Position numbers and translations under genes: made by a program. Below, in pieces: positions 36,020 to 44,699 of a stretch of 64,000 nt of DNA. Each line of letters starts with the position of its first letter. The first letter of the stretch is position 1. The stretch comes from Clostridia bacterium (GTDB taxonomy: Bacteria; Bacillota; Clostridia; Oscillospirales; Butyricicoccaceae), in the NCBI GenBank assembly GCA_021205365.1, contig JAJPXP010000014.1, forward strand, positions 35,740-99,739, given 5' to 3'. The notes below the pieces were generated by a model, which ran no database searches, was not told where the DNA came from, and was given only the letters and a program-made list of their open reading frames with translations.

Positions 36020-36718
36020 ATGAAAGAACAAAAGATTTTGATAAATGGAATACCTGCTATTCTGTTAGGAGAAAAATCAGATCAGGTCTTTCTGTTTATA
36101 CATGGTAAATGTGGCAATAAAGAAGAGGCGAAATCCTTCGCGGAAATTGTTTGCCCAAAGGGATTTCAGGTAGTTGGAATTGATTTGCCGGAGCATGGTG
36201 AGCGGAAATCAGATGGAGTTCCGCTGTATCCTTGGACTGTTGTGCCTGAATTAAAAAAAGTGATAGCGTTTTTATACCGTTATTACAGTCAGATTTCAAT
36301 CCGTGCGAACAGCATTGGAGCCTGGTTTGCCATGCTGGCATTTCAGGGGAAAGATATTGCAAACAGCCTGTTTGTTTCTCCTGTACTTGATATGGAAAAG
36401 CTGGTTCAAAATATGATGCAATGGGCAGCTGTAACAGAAGAACAGCTTAAAACAGAAGGGGAAATTTCCACTGATTTTGGGGAAATATTATCATGGCAGT
36501 ATTATACCTATGTAAAAGAACACCCTATTGTAAGCTGGAATACGCAAACCTGTATCCTATATGCGGACAAAGACAACATGACAGAAAGAAATACAGTGGA
36601 GAAATTTGTTACATCCCATCCGTGTAAGCTCACGGTCATGCAAAACGGGGAGCATTGGTTCCATACAGAAGAACAGCTTGCTTTCCTTCGAAATTGGGAA
36701 GATGAAATGACTGATTGA
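36020..36718 (+). CDS. Alpha/beta-hydrolase
   Basis: 232 residues. Elements of the catalytic triad are visible: nucleophile in RANSIGAWFAML (the usual GxSxG reads NxSIG here, with Ala-Asn before Ser), aspartate in LYADKDNMTE and histidine in NGEHWFH; FIHGKCGNK would form the oxyanion hole. GGAGAGG selects ATG 36020. Base composition is more AT-rich than in neighbouring genes and codon use leans to A/T endings, which may reflect later acquisition. Substrate unknown. Confidence 0.82.
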   Translation: MKEQKILINGIPAILLGEKSDQVFLFIHGKCGNKEEAKSFAEIVCPKGFQVVGIDLPEHGERKSDGVPLYPWTVVPELKKVIAFLYRYYSQISIRANSIGAWFAMLAFQGKDIANSLFVSPVLDMEKLVQNMMQWAAVTEEQLKTEGEISTDFGEILSWQYYTYVKEHPIVSWNTQTCILYADKDNMTERNTVEKFVTSHPCKLTVMQNGEHWFHTEEQLAFLRNWEDEMTD

Positions 36719-36729
36719 TCTCTTGGGGT

Positions 36730-38070
36730 TTATCTATCAAATGGTGACGGTTCGCCGACAAAACCACTGTCAAACTTTCGTGCATATTCATGGTACTGTC
36801 TGGCACTCATTTTCGGCTGATACTGCTGAATCAGTTCACGTGCCTGTACGGCATTATCCTTCAACAAATGATACATGGTCAGTGCAGCCAGCTTTGCCGG
36901 AAGCAGATAGGCCTTTTCTTCGTCCGTGATGCGGAAATCTGCTCCATGCAGCGTACCGGAAAAGCCGGAGAATGTGAAGTTTATCACTGGCATGCGATGG
37001 GAAAGGTCTCCCACATCGGTAGAAGCGGCATTGTGGACTGCAAAGCTGACAGGCTCGTAGGATGCTTTGTTTGATAACAGTGCGGCGGCATCTGTCAAAG
37101 CCCTGCAGGGGAGTGACGGAATGGTTGGCAGATAACCCATGTCATCGATGATTTCAATATCCGCACCAAAGGCATAGGCTGCAGCACGATAGGCGCGGTC
37201 AATTTTTTTGTCTGCATCCAGCAGGGCATCCCATGTTTTGGCACGTACCTGGAGATCAACCGTCACTTCATGTGGGACAACATTGATGGCAGAATTGCCC
37301 ATACGTACAATCTCACCGATGCGGATGCAGTCTTCATCCCGCAGGGTGCTGCGGAGCATACCGATGGCACTGCGCGCAAGCGTTACCACATCCAGTGCAT
37401 TGACTCCTTTTTCCGGTGCAATGGCAGTATGTGAAGCACGCCCTTTGATACGGATGAGTTTGGACAAAAATCCGCTGGTAGAGTTACTCCCTAGCAAAAA
37501 ATCTTTATCACAATGTACCATGTGTGCATGGGTTGTCATGGCGGCATCAATATCATCAAAGGCGCCGTACAGAAGCAGCTCCGGTTTTCCGCCGCAGCAG
37601 GTGGCAATGCCCTGCTTCCGCAACTGTTCCAAACGGTTCACTGGCACATGCTCTTCACAGGGTACGGCAAAGAAAACAGCGCTGCCATGCAGATTTTGTG
37701 CAACGGCAGGGTCACATAAGGCGAGTGCAGCGCCGGCAAGTGCTGCCAGCTGCATATGGTGTCCGCAGGCATGGGACATACCCGTTTCCGGCACAGCAAG
37801 GGGATGTTCCGGGCAGAGGATTCCGTCCAGTTCGCCAATGAGGCAAACAGACGGACGGGAAGTTCCGAGCTTTGCTTTTACGCCGGTGCCCGCAAGGCCC
37901 GTTTCCGGGGATAAACCACAGCGCTGCTCCAGCCAGTCTGCTACACGCTGTGCTGTGCGGTGTTCTGTATAACCCAGTTCTGCATGGGCATAAATATCAT
38001 TGGCAAATGCGGTCAGCTCGGCTGCATGGGCATCAATGCTGTCGCAAATGTGCTGTTCTGTTGCGTTCAT
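36730..38070 (-). CDS. M20-family amidohydrolase / metallopeptidase
   Basis: 446 residues. M20 enzymes use two metal ions to hydrolyse N-acyl amino acids or small peptides. Metal-ligand motifs are CLIGELDGI, SHACGHHMQLAAL and FFAVPCEEHV, and the lid domain lies in the middle (SGFLSKLIRIKGRASHTAIAP, cut here for length, includes the dimer-domain histidine). Closest in layout to the AbgB-type amidohydrolases. It converges with the hydrolase gene with only 11 bp between stops and no clear terminator. Confidence 0.88.
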   Translation of the reverse strand: MNATEQHICDSIDAHAAELTAFANDIYAHAELGYTEHRTAQRVADWLEQRCGLSPETGLAGTGVKAKLGTSRPSVCLIGELDGILCPEHPLAVPETGMSHACGHHMQLAALAGAALALCDPAVAQNLHGSAVFFAVPCEEHVPVNRLEQLRKQGIATCCGGKPELLLYGAFDDIDAAMTTHAHMVHCDKDFLLGSNSTSGFLSKLIRIKGRASHTAIAPEKGVNALDVVTLARSAIGMLRSTLRDEDCIRIGEIVRMGNSAINVVPHEVTVDLQVRAKTWDALLDADKKIDRAYRAAAYAFGADIEIIDDMGYLPTIPSLPCRALTDAAALLSNKASYEPVSFAVHNAASTDVGDLSHRMPVINFTFSGFSGTLHGADFRITDEEKAYLLPAKLAALTMYHLLKDNAVQARELIQQYQPKMSARQYHEYARKFDSGFVGEPSPFDR

Positions 38071-38183
38071 AAAATAACCTTCTTTCTATTTTTTAGTATA
38101 CCGCGCACAAAAAGCGGTTGCAAGGAAGAATCAGGAGGGTATAATAAAGTGTGTCTGAAGCATGGACAGGAGGAATCATAAAT

Positions 38184-38684
38184 ATGAAATGTTGTTATGA
38201 ATGCGGTACGCCGCTAATAGAAAAATATCTGGAAAAGGAAGGCATGGTGCCGTACTGTCCGAAGTGCCAGCAATTCCGTTTTCCGATTTTCAATACAGCA
38301 GTCAGCATGGAGGTTTTGAATCCGGCCAGGACGCATATACTGCTGATTCAGCAGTATGGGAAAAAGCGGAACGTTCTGGTGGCGGGCTATGTCAACCGCG
38401 GGGAAGCAGCAGAGAAAACCGTTGCACGTGAGGTAATGGAAGAGGTCGGGCTTGCTGTCCATGATATTACCTTCTGCAAGAGCCAGTTTTTTGAGCCAAG
38501 CAATACCCTGATGCTGAATTTCTCCTGTGTGGCGGAAAGCGAAGATCTCAGCGGCATGACAGATGAGGTAGACCGGGCGGCGTGGTACAAGTTAGACGAA
38601 GCGCCGCAGGCTATTGCACAAAACAGTCTTGCGCAGCAATTCCTCATGGCATTTCTGGAAAAACAGGTGCCGCAGATCGGGTAA
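38184..38684 (+). CDS. NUDIX hydrolase with N-terminal zinc ribbon
   Basis: 166 residues. A four-cysteine ribbon (CYECGTPL and YCPKCQ) comes first, then a complete NUDIX box GYVNRGEAAEKT...REVMEEVGL with all metal-binding glutamates. NUDIX enzymes hydrolyse nucleoside diphosphates linked to another moiety; the zinc ribbon recalls NADH pyrophosphatase NudC, but the body is shorter. AGGAGG selects ATG 38184. Substrate unknown. Confidence 0.88.
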   Translation: MKCCYECGTPLIEKYLEKEGMVPYCPKCQQFRFPIFNTAVSMEVLNPARTHILLIQQYGKKRNVLVAGYVNRGEAAEKTVAREVMEEVGLAVHDITFCKSQFFEPSNTLMLNFSCVAESEDLSGMTDEVDRAAWYKLDEAPQAIAQNSLAQQFLMAFLEKQVPQIG

Positions 38685-38791
38685 AATTTGAGCAGCATGT
38701 TGAAAGTCATGCCAAAAATAATATCCAAATTTTGGAATTAATTTGTTCCGAAAGGGTTTACAGAAATGCTGTCCCATGGTATGATATTTCC

Positions 38792-39715
38792 ATGAGAAAT
38801 TACGAAGGAACGGCATTTTCAGCCGAATTAAATGACAAAAACGGAGGATTGGAAAATGGCGGTGTTCTGCCGTCTTCCAAGACGTTTCTTCATCTTCCGT
38901 CAGAATTTGCGCGCACTGCCCTGATCTATGCATCCTATGTAGGACATTACTTCTGTGACCACACCTATACGGTACGAAGGAATCAGTTTAATTATTTTAT
39001 GCTGGCTGTCATAGACAGCGGCGGAATGTTTTTTGAATATAATCATAAACGCTTTGAAGTCCATGCAGGGGAAATCATTTTGCTCGATTGCCGCCAGCCG
39101 CATACGTATGGCGCAATTGGAAGCGTTGCGTTCCGATATATTTATTTTCGCGGCGGAAGCAGTGAGGAATATTATAAATTGCTTGCTGGAAAACGGGGAT
39201 ACTTCCTGCAGCCTGCGCGGTTTATTGAGGTGCAGAGTGCAATTCAGAGTATTTTTGCTTTGGTAACGGACAAAACATATAATGAGCATCGGATTTCAGC
39301 CCAGCTGTACCGCATTTTGGCGGAGCTGGCTGCAGAGGAAAAGCATGAATCGGTGCAGAATACCGCTGTGCTGCATGCCATCGCATATATGGAACAGCAT
39401 TTTTCCGAACGGCTTTCCATTGAAAAGATTGCCGACCAGGTGAACCTGAGCGAATATTATTTCAGCAGGCTGTTCCGCAAATGTACATCCGTGTCTCCCC
39501 ATGCATATCTGGTCAACCTGCGCATTACCATGGCGCGGCAGCTGCTGACGGTTTCCCAGAAATCTGTAGAACGGATTGCGGAGGAATGTGGCTTCCACAG
39601 TACCACGAATTTTATCCGATCTTTCCGGGAACATGTCGGCTGTACCCCGAAGCAGTTCCGCAGAGCCGCATTGATGGAATCCGGCAATGTGAACGAAAAA
39701 GAGAAGGGGAAATAA
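38792..39715 (+). CDS. AraC-family transcriptional regulator
   Basis: About 307 residues. An N-terminal cupin-like sensor domain (FFEYNHKRFEVHAGEIILLD, about residues 65-130) precedes a C-terminal AraC double helix-turn-helix (LSIEKIADQVNLSEYYFSRLFRK, about residues 215-300) ending in GCTPKQFRR. The ligand is probably a sugar or similar small molecule. The frame is open from 38582 inside the NUDIX gene; ATG 38792 is chosen from domain length, but no good ribosome-binding site precedes it, so the start is uncertain. No target gene is obvious nearby. Confidence 0.83.
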   Translation: MRNYEGTAFSAELNDKNGGLENGGVLPSSKTFLHLPSEFARTALIYASYVGHYFCDHTYTVRRNQFNYFMLAVIDSGGMFFEYNHKRFEVHAGEIILLDCRQPHTYGAIGSVAFRYIYFRGGSSEEYYKLLAGKRGYFLQPARFIEVQSAIQSIFALVTDKTYNEHRISAQLYRILAELAAEEKHESVQNTAVLHAIAYMEQHFSERLSIEKIADQVNLSEYYFSRLFRKCTSVSPHAYLVNLRITMARQLLTVSQKSVERIAEECGFHSTTNFIRSFREHVGCTPKQFRRAALMESGNVNEKEKGK

Positions 39716-39716
39716 C

Positions 39717-39744
39717 GTCAACCTTATCTAGTTAACAGGTTGAC
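39717..39744. promoter_or_regulatory. BirA operator overlapping the bioY promoter
   Basis: GTCAACC and GGTTGAC are a perfect 7-bp inverted repeat with a 14-bp spacer, the form of the biotin repressor site (TTGTTAACC-N14/15-GGTTAACAA). The right half contains the -35 hexamer of the bioY promoter, so a bound BirA-biotinyl-AMP dimer would block it. Confidence 0.82.
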
Positions 39745-39768
39745 AATAGAACGAAATTCGTATATACT
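39740..39768 (+). promoter_or_regulatory. bioY promoter
   Basis: TTGACA and TATACT are exactly 17 bp apart; the -35 lies within the BirA operator. Confidence 0.82.
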
Positions 39769-39770
39769 AT

Positions 39771-39801
39771 CCTTGCCTGGTAAAACAGGCAGGGATTTTT
39801 T
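39771..39801 (+). terminator. Terminator of the AraC gene
   Basis: CCTTGCCTG pairs with CAGGCAGGG (one G-U) and is followed by TTTTTT. The bioY start of transcription falls near 39775, within the left arm, so it should stop read-through from upstream without affecting bioY much. Confidence 0.7.
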
Positions 39802-39820
39802 ATGAATTTAGGTGATTCAA

Positions 39821-40378
39821 ATGGAACGAAAGAAAACAAAAGTATATGAAATGGCATTCATTGCCCTCATGGCAGCAGTGACCTGCATTATGGGTCCGCT
39901 TTCCATACCGATTGGTATTGTACCGATTTCTCTGACAAATCTGGCAGTATATCTGGCAATTTATGTGTTGGGCTGTAAGCGCGGTACCCTGAGCTATATT
40001 GTTTACCTGCTGATCGGTTTGGTAGGCGTACCGGTATTTTCCGGCTTCACAGGAGGCGTTGGCAAGCTGTTTGGCCCGACGGGTGGATATTTGATCGGCT
40101 TTATCTTTATGGCGCTGATTTGTGGCTGGTTTATTGACAAATTTAGCTGCAAGCTGGTTCCGAGCTTTATCGGTATGGTGCTGGGTACTATTGTATGCTA
40201 TGCTTTCGGCACAGGATGGCTCGCATATCAGGCGAGCATGTCCTTTTATGCAGCGCTGGCAGCAGGCGTTCTGCCGTTTATCCCAGGAGATCTGGCTAAG
40301 ATGGTGATTGCTGCGGTTGCTGGCGCACAGATCCGCCGCAGACTGGCGCAGGCAAATCTGGTTGAAAACAGACAGTAA
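39821..40378 (+). CDS. bioY: Biotin transporter BioY
   Basis: 185 residues with six hydrophobic segments. BioY is the S component of the ECF biotin importer. The AFIALMAAVTCIMGPLSIPI N-terminus, GFTGGVGKLFGPTGGYLIGF and the C-terminal GDLAKMVIAAVAG segment are typical. The energising EcfA/EcfT genes are not adjacent, as usual. Control by the BirA operator just upstream fits the role. Confidence 0.95.
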   Translation: MERKKTKVYEMAFIALMAAVTCIMGPLSIPIGIVPISLTNLAVYLAIYVLGCKRGTLSYIVYLLIGLVGVPVFSGFTGGVGKLFGPTGGYLIGFIFMALICGWFIDKFSCKLVPSFIGMVLGTIVCYAFGTGWLAYQASMSFYAALAAGVLPFIPGDLAKMVIAAVAGAQIRRRLAQANLVENRQ

Positions 40379-40407
40379 GTGCTTTGTTTTTATGTATAAA
40401 AGATGAA

Positions 40408-40445
40408 AAGAGCCGCGTGCATTGATTTGCACGCGGCTCTTGCTT
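40408..40445. terminator. Bidirectional terminator between bioY and prfC
   Basis: AAGAGCCGCGTGC pairs perfectly with GCACGCGGCTCTT around an 8-base loop. T-rich runs lie on the plus side (TTGCTTTT) and the minus side (TTTTCATC). Confidence 0.9.
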
Positions 40446-40460
40446 TTGCAGTAAAATCAG

Positions 40461-42059
40461 TTAGTCTTCTGCGCGGCCAAATTCAGCCAGCTGCAGACCT
40501 TCATTCTTGTCCAATGCCCAGTTGAGATTCCACATACTGGTGAACAGCAGCAGATAACGGCCACGATAATCCTGTACAACCTTGCTGTCAGAGGTGATTT
40601 TCAGGTCATCCGGCTGGATTTCTTCGTTTTCAATCCAGCGCAGATACTGGTACGGCAGACTTTCCATCACAATATCAACACGATATTCGTTCTTCAGGCG
40701 GTATTCGAGAACATCCAGCTGCAGCGTGCCGACTACGCCGACGATGACTTCTTCCATACCGGTGTGCGGCTCCTGGAAAATCTGAATGGCACCTTCCTGT
40801 GCAATCTGTTCCATACCTTTGATGAATTGCTTCCGCTTCATGGTATCCTTCTGGCGAATACGGCAGAATACTTCCGGTGCAAAGGTCGGAATACCGGAAT
40901 ATTTGCAATCAAAGCCCGGTGTGCAGACCGTGTCACCGATCGAGAAGATACCTGGGTCGAAGACACCAATGATATCACCGGCATAGGCTTCATCGATAAT
41001 TGCACGGTCCTGCGCCATGATTTGCTGTGGCTGTGCCAGCTGCATTTTCTTGCCTGCCTGCACATGATAGACATCCATGCCCTTTTCAAACTTACCTGAA
41101 CAGATACGCATGAAAGCAATACGGTCACGGTGCGCTTTGTTCATATTTGCCTGAATCTTGAAGACAAAGGCGGAAAAATGCTCGTCAAACGGGTCAATTA
41201 CCTCGCCGTGAGAGGTACGGGCCGTCGGAGGAGGAGTCATTTCCAAAAAGTACTGCAGGAACGGTTCTACGCCGAAGTTGGTCAAGGCAGAGCCGAAGAA
41301 AACCGGAGACAGAGTACCTGCCTGCACACGTTCGAGATCGAAATCCTCACCGGCACCGCCCAGCAGCTCAATGTCATCCTGCAGGGTTTCCCAAAGCCGT
41401 TCACCGACCATCGGCTCCAGCGCCGGATCATCGGTGGCATAGATGGTAGCTTTTGCTTCCTTTGTACCGGTGACAGAAGCAGCTTCAAACGCCATAACAT
41501 GGTTTTTCTGGCGGTCATATACGCCCCTAAATTCCTTACCGCAGCCGATCGGCCAGTTGACAGCATAGGTATCAATACCCAGCTCTTTTTCCAGCTCGTC
41601 CAGCAGATCATACGGGTCGCGGGATTCCAGATCCATCTTGTTAATGAACGTGAAAATCGGGATACCGCGCATAGAGCAGACCTTGAACAGCTTGCGGGTC
41701 TGGGCCTCAACGCCCTTGGAGGCGTCAATTACCATGATAGCGGAGTCTGCTGCCATCAGGGTGCGATAGGTATCCTCAGAAAAGTCCTGATGTCCCGGTG
41801 TGTCCAGAATGTTGATGCAGTGTCCGTCATACTCAAACTGCAGGACAGAAGAGGTTACGGAAATACCACGCTGTTTTTCGATCTCCATCCAGTCGGAAAC
41901 CGCATGACGTGTATTTTTTTTGCCCTTAACGGTGCCGGCAAGCTGGATGGCCCCACCGTAGAGCAGAAATTTTTCAGTAATAGTTGTTTTACCTGCGTCC
42001 GGGTGCGAAATAATCGCAAACGTCCGGCGTTTTGTAATTTCTGATTTGAAATCTGACAA
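40461..42059 (-). CDS. prfC: Peptide chain release factor 3
   Basis: 532 residues. RF3 is the GTPase that recycles RF1/RF2 from the ribosome. The G1 loop ISHPDAGKTTITEK, G2/G3 VTSSVLQF and LDTPGHQDFSEDTYR, and G4 FINKMDL are in order, followed by EF-Tu-like domains II and III. The open frame runs further upstream, but GGAGG at 42069-42073 (minus strand) with 9 bases to a TTG at 42059 gives the expected length, so TTG is the start. Its leader contains an attenuator-like hairpin. Confidence 0.95.
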   Translation of the reverse strand: MSDFKSEITKRRTFAIISHPDAGKTTITEKFLLYGGAIQLAGTVKGKKNTRHAVSDWMEIEKQRGISVTSSVLQFEYDGHCINILDTPGHQDFSEDTYRTLMAADSAIMVIDASKGVEAQTRKLFKVCSMRGIPIFTFINKMDLESRDPYDLLDELEKELGIDTYAVNWPIGCGKEFRGVYDRQKNHVMAFEAASVTGTKEAKATIYATDDPALEPMVGERLWETLQDDIELLGGAGEDFDLERVQAGTLSPVFFGSALTNFGVEPFLQYFLEMTPPPTARTSHGEVIDPFDEHFSAFVFKIQANMNKAHRDRIAFMRICSGKFEKGMDVYHVQAGKKMQLAQPQQIMAQDRAIIDEAYAGDIIGVFDPGIFSIGDTVCTPGFDCKYSGIPTFAPEVFCRIRQKDTMKRKQFIKGMEQIAQEGAIQIFQEPHTGMEEVIVGVVGTLQLDVLEYRLKNEYRVDIVMESLPYQYLRWIENEEIQPDDLKITSDSKVVQDYRGRYLLLFTSMWNLNWALDKNEGLQLAEFGRAED

Positions 42060-42185
42060 AAGAAAAAACCTCCGATCAGCATTTGTTCCGTAAAAAAGCG
42101 CCGCAGGGATATGCGGGCGCATACAAATATATGTTACCATAAACTGTGGCGGAAAACAATTCCCGTTTCACAGAAAAAGGGCAGA

Positions 42186-42222
42186 AAAACGGCGCGTCGA
42201 TTGGTAGGAGATTCGACGCGCC
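42186..42222 (-). terminator. Intrinsic terminator in the prfC leader
   Basis: On the minus strand GGCGCGTCGA pairs perfectly with TCGACGCGCC and is followed by GTTTTT. The plus strand lacks a T run after the stem, so it works in the minus direction, between a minus-strand promoter and prfC. Confidence 0.8.
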
Positions 42223-42330
42223 ATACAGTAAAGAGAGAGATATATGAAAGCACAGAATGGGAAAACTGTGCGGTGGCAGGCTATGAAAACCTTATAACCA
42301 AGGAGGTTGTTTGTCCGTTCCTTGATTACA
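42186..42330 (-). ncRNA. Putative attenuated leader RNA or small RNA upstream of prfC
   Basis: A minus-strand promoter at 42336-42364 and a terminator at 42186-42222 define a transcript of about 145 nt. It contains two more hairpins read by eye: AATCAAGGA with TCCTTGGTT near the 5' end and GCACAG with CTGTGC in the middle. The first loop carries ACCTCC, which can pair with a ribosome-binding site. It is either the leader of prfC with attenuation or a free small RNA. No family was recognised. The plus-strand 89-codon frame over the same region is not supported. Confidence 0.45.
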
Positions 42331-42335
42331 CCTAT

Positions 42336-42364
42336 AGTATACGCAGAATGGCGCAGGAAAACAA
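42336..42364 (-). promoter_or_regulatory. Putative promoter of the prfC leader
   Basis: On the minus strand TTGTTT and TATACT are 17 bp apart, placing the start near 42329. The rest of the space to 42533 shows nothing else that I can support. Confidence 0.6.
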
Positions 42365-42533
42365 TGGACAGGATTCATAAAATGTGGGAATTTTAGACGT
42401 TTTCGTGCGTCAAGTTGAACAATTGTCTTTGTTTCGCGGACAAGGATGGAAAGCTTTTGCACACAATCCGGGACATTGTCTTTTGCAGGAAGCTGTGATA
42501 AGATAAGAAAAACGCTACGAACAGGAGAAACAT

Positions 42534-42872
42534 ATGAATATTCAGATATTTGGCAAAAGCAAATGCTTTGACACCAAAAAAGCAGAGCGCTATTTTAAGG
42601 AACGCCGTGTAAAATACCAGTCCGTTGACCTGCTGCGCTATGGTATGAGTAAAGGAGAGTTTACTTCTGTATGCAGGGCAGTGGGCTTGGAAGCAATGAT
42701 TGACCCCAAATCTAAGGACCCGGATGCTGCTATGCTGCCGTATCTGGCATCCGATGAAGCAAAGAAGGAAAAGCTGATGGAAAATCCCAAGCTGCTGAAA
42801 ACACCAATTGTCCGCAATGGAAAGCAAGCGACTGTGGGCTACTGCCCGGATGTGTGGAAGACATGGGAATGA
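42534..42872 (+). CDS. ArsC/Spx-family thioredoxin-fold protein
   Basis: 112 residues. GKSKCFDTKKAERYFKER with a single active-type cysteine (C11) and TPIVRNGKQATVGYCPDVW at the C terminus match the ArsC/YffB group. It lacks the CxxC of Spx. Such proteins act in arsenate or disulphide chemistry or have no known role; here function is open. AGGAGAAA precedes the ATG. The next gene's ATG overlaps its stop (ATGA). Confidence 0.87.
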   Translation: MNIQIFGKSKCFDTKKAERYFKERRVKYQSVDLLRYGMSKGEFTSVCRAVGLEAMIDPKSKDPDAAMLPYLASDEAKKEKLMENPKLLKTPIVRNGKQATVGYCPDVWKTWE

Positions 42873-43975
42873 ATGGATTGCCGCATTTTGTGACGGAAAC
42901 GGAATCTGTCTGGGATGTTCTGCAGCGCGAAACCCGTCCAATTGCCCTGTATGGTATGGGAGATGGCGCGGAAAAAATTCTGCGCGTCTGCGAACAGCGG
43001 AACATTAAAATCGCAGGTATTTTTGCGTCAGATGAATTTGTCCGCGGACATAGCTTTGCCGGTTATCTGGTTAGAAAGAGGTCTGATCTGGAGGCAGAGC
43101 TGGGAGATTTCGTGGCAGTGATTGCATTTGCATCCAGCCGGCCAGAGGTATTGCAGCTATTTGACGATCTGGACAGCACGCATACAACCTATGCACCGGA
43201 TGTGCCAGTGGCAGATGGCGCGTTGTTTGATCTGGATTTTGTAAAAGAGCACTGTGAAGAACTGGAACAGGCGTATGCTTTGCTGGCAGATGATCACTCC
43301 AGAGAGGTTTTTGCAGCAACAGTTAATTTTAAACTCAGTGGCAGGCTGCACTGGCTGCGGGATTATACTGACAGCCGGAATACCGCCTTTGTACAGTATC
43401 TGAAACCGCACGGGCAGGAGCATTTTGTTGATCTGGGTGCCTATAACGGGGACACGATACGGGAGCTGTTGGGCTATACCGATGGGCAATATGCATCCAT
43501 TACCGCACTGGAACCGGACAGGAAAACCTTTAAAAAACTGAAAAAATATGTGGAACAGGCGGGGCTGGATCGCATACAGCTGGTCAACGCCGGTGCATGG
43601 GACAAGCCGGGAGAAATGCTGTTTGCTGGAAAGGCAGGACGCAATTCTGTTTTGACCCCCGTGATGCATGAAATATCCCATGACAGGCATACCGTATCTA
43701 TTCCGGTAGAATCCGTGGATCATGTCTTACATGGCACCCCTTGTACGATGCTCAAGCTGGATGTAGAGGGGGCAGAGCGCATGGCGCTGGAGGGAGCAAG
43801 GAACACCATACAGACCTATCGTCCAAAAATTTCCCTCTCTGCATATCATCGCAGTGAGGATTTATATGAATTACCATTGCTGCTGTATGATATGTGTCCC
43901 GATGTGAAGATCGGTATGCTGCATCATCCTTATGTCCCGGCATGGGAGACAAATTTCTATGTAACTTTTGGTTAA
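42869..43975 (+). CDS. FkbM-family methyltransferase with N-terminal nucleotide-fold domain
   Basis: 368 residues. Residues 1-110 look like a Rossmann-type region (ALYGMGDGAEKILRVCEQ); residues 175-340 are an FkbM methyltransferase with FVDLGAYNGDTIREL, ALEPDRKTFKKL and TMLKLDVEGAERMAL. FkbM enzymes transfer a methyl group from S-adenosylmethionine, often to sugar or polyketide hydroxyls. Several in-frame starts exist (42854 GTG, 42863, 42869); the ATGA overlap with the ArsC-like gene favours 42869. Substrate unknown. Confidence 0.82.
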   Translation: MNGLPHFVTETESVWDVLQRETRPIALYGMGDGAEKILRVCEQRNIKIAGIFASDEFVRGHSFAGYLVRKRSDLEAELGDFVAVIAFASSRPEVLQLFDDLDSTHTTYAPDVPVADGALFDLDFVKEHCEELEQAYALLADDHSREVFAATVNFKLSGRLHWLRDYTDSRNTAFVQYLKPHGQEHFVDLGAYNGDTIRELLGYTDGQYASITALEPDRKTFKKLKKYVEQAGLDRIQLVNAGAWDKPGEMLFAGKAGRNSVLTPVMHEISHDRHTVSIPVESVDHVLHGTPCTMLKLDVEGAERMALEGARNTIQTYRPKISLSAYHRSEDLYELPLLLYDMCPDVKIGMLHHPYVPAWETNFYVTFG

Positions 43976-44072
43976 AAGGTGGAAATATTGGTTCATTTAT
44001 GGTATACTATAGCCAGAGGATGTCCCATAGACAAGGATATACAACATGATGTTGATAAAGGAGAGGATTCCA

Positions 44073-44507
44073 ATGGCAAGCTGTTTTTATTGCGATCCGG
44101 ACAGTGAAGGCCGCAAGGCTATTATGTTCCGTGTGGGAAAGATGAGAGAAGGCGTCCTGTATCTGTTTAAGGATCAGGCGCATAAGGGCCGCTGTGTGGT
44201 CGCTGTAGATGAGCATCTCGCTGAGCTTTCTGACCTGACACCGGAGCAGCGTCATGCGTACATGGATGACGTTGCCGATGTTGCTGCTGCAGTGAAGAAG
44301 CTGTGGGGCTGCACCAAGATCAACTTGGGTGCTTTTGGCGATAAGCTGCCGCACCTGCATTTCCATGTTGTTCCCAAGTACGAAGGCGGTTTTGAGTATG
44401 GCGGTGGTTTTGAAATCACCAACCCGAATCCGGTACATCTGTCGCAGGAAGAATATGATGAGATGATGGCACAGCTGAAGGCGGAACTGAATATTACGAA
44501 AGACTAA
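44073..44507 (+). CDS. HIT-family nucleotide-binding protein
   Basis: 144 residues. The histidine triad HLHFHVVPK near residue 100 marks the family, whose members hydrolyse or transfer nucleotidyl groups on purine phosphoramidates. An N-terminal SCFYCDP with two cysteines may bind zinc. GGAGAGG selects ATG 44073 over an earlier ATG at 44046. A terminator follows. Confidence 0.9.
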   Translation: MASCFYCDPDSEGRKAIMFRVGKMREGVLYLFKDQAHKGRCVVAVDEHLAELSDLTPEQRHAYMDDVADVAAAVKKLWGCTKINLGAFGDKLPHLHFHVVPKYEGGFEYGGGFEITNPNPVHLSQEEYDEMMAQLKAELNITKD

Positions 44508-44527
44508 AAGTTAACCTTATCAAAGAG

Positions 44528-44566
44528 AAGGGCAGAGCGCATTTGTGTTCTGTCCTTTTCTTTTTT
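44528..44566 (+). terminator. Terminator after the HIT gene
   Basis: AAGGGCAGA pairs with TCTGTCCTT (one G-U) over a 12-base loop and ends in TTCTTTTTT. Confidence 0.8.
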
Positions 44567-44699
44567 CGGCAGGAAATGACACAGAAATGCCGGTTTCATT
44601 GTGTCCAGTTTGTAAAAATCCCCAATCTGCTTGAAATTCCGGTTTTTTCCGGCTATACTATATTCTATTATAGTATCATTTATCTTTAGGAGTCTGTTT

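Noticed and set aside
42170..42245. 18-codon leader peptide on the minus strand through the prfC terminator
   Set aside because: Pyrimidine-rich sequence upstream of its ATG offers no ribosome-binding site; kept only as a remark in the finding.
42111..42380. 89-codon plus-strand frame between prfC and the ArsC-like gene
   Set aside because: No ribosome-binding site, runs through the minus-strand terminator stem, no family.
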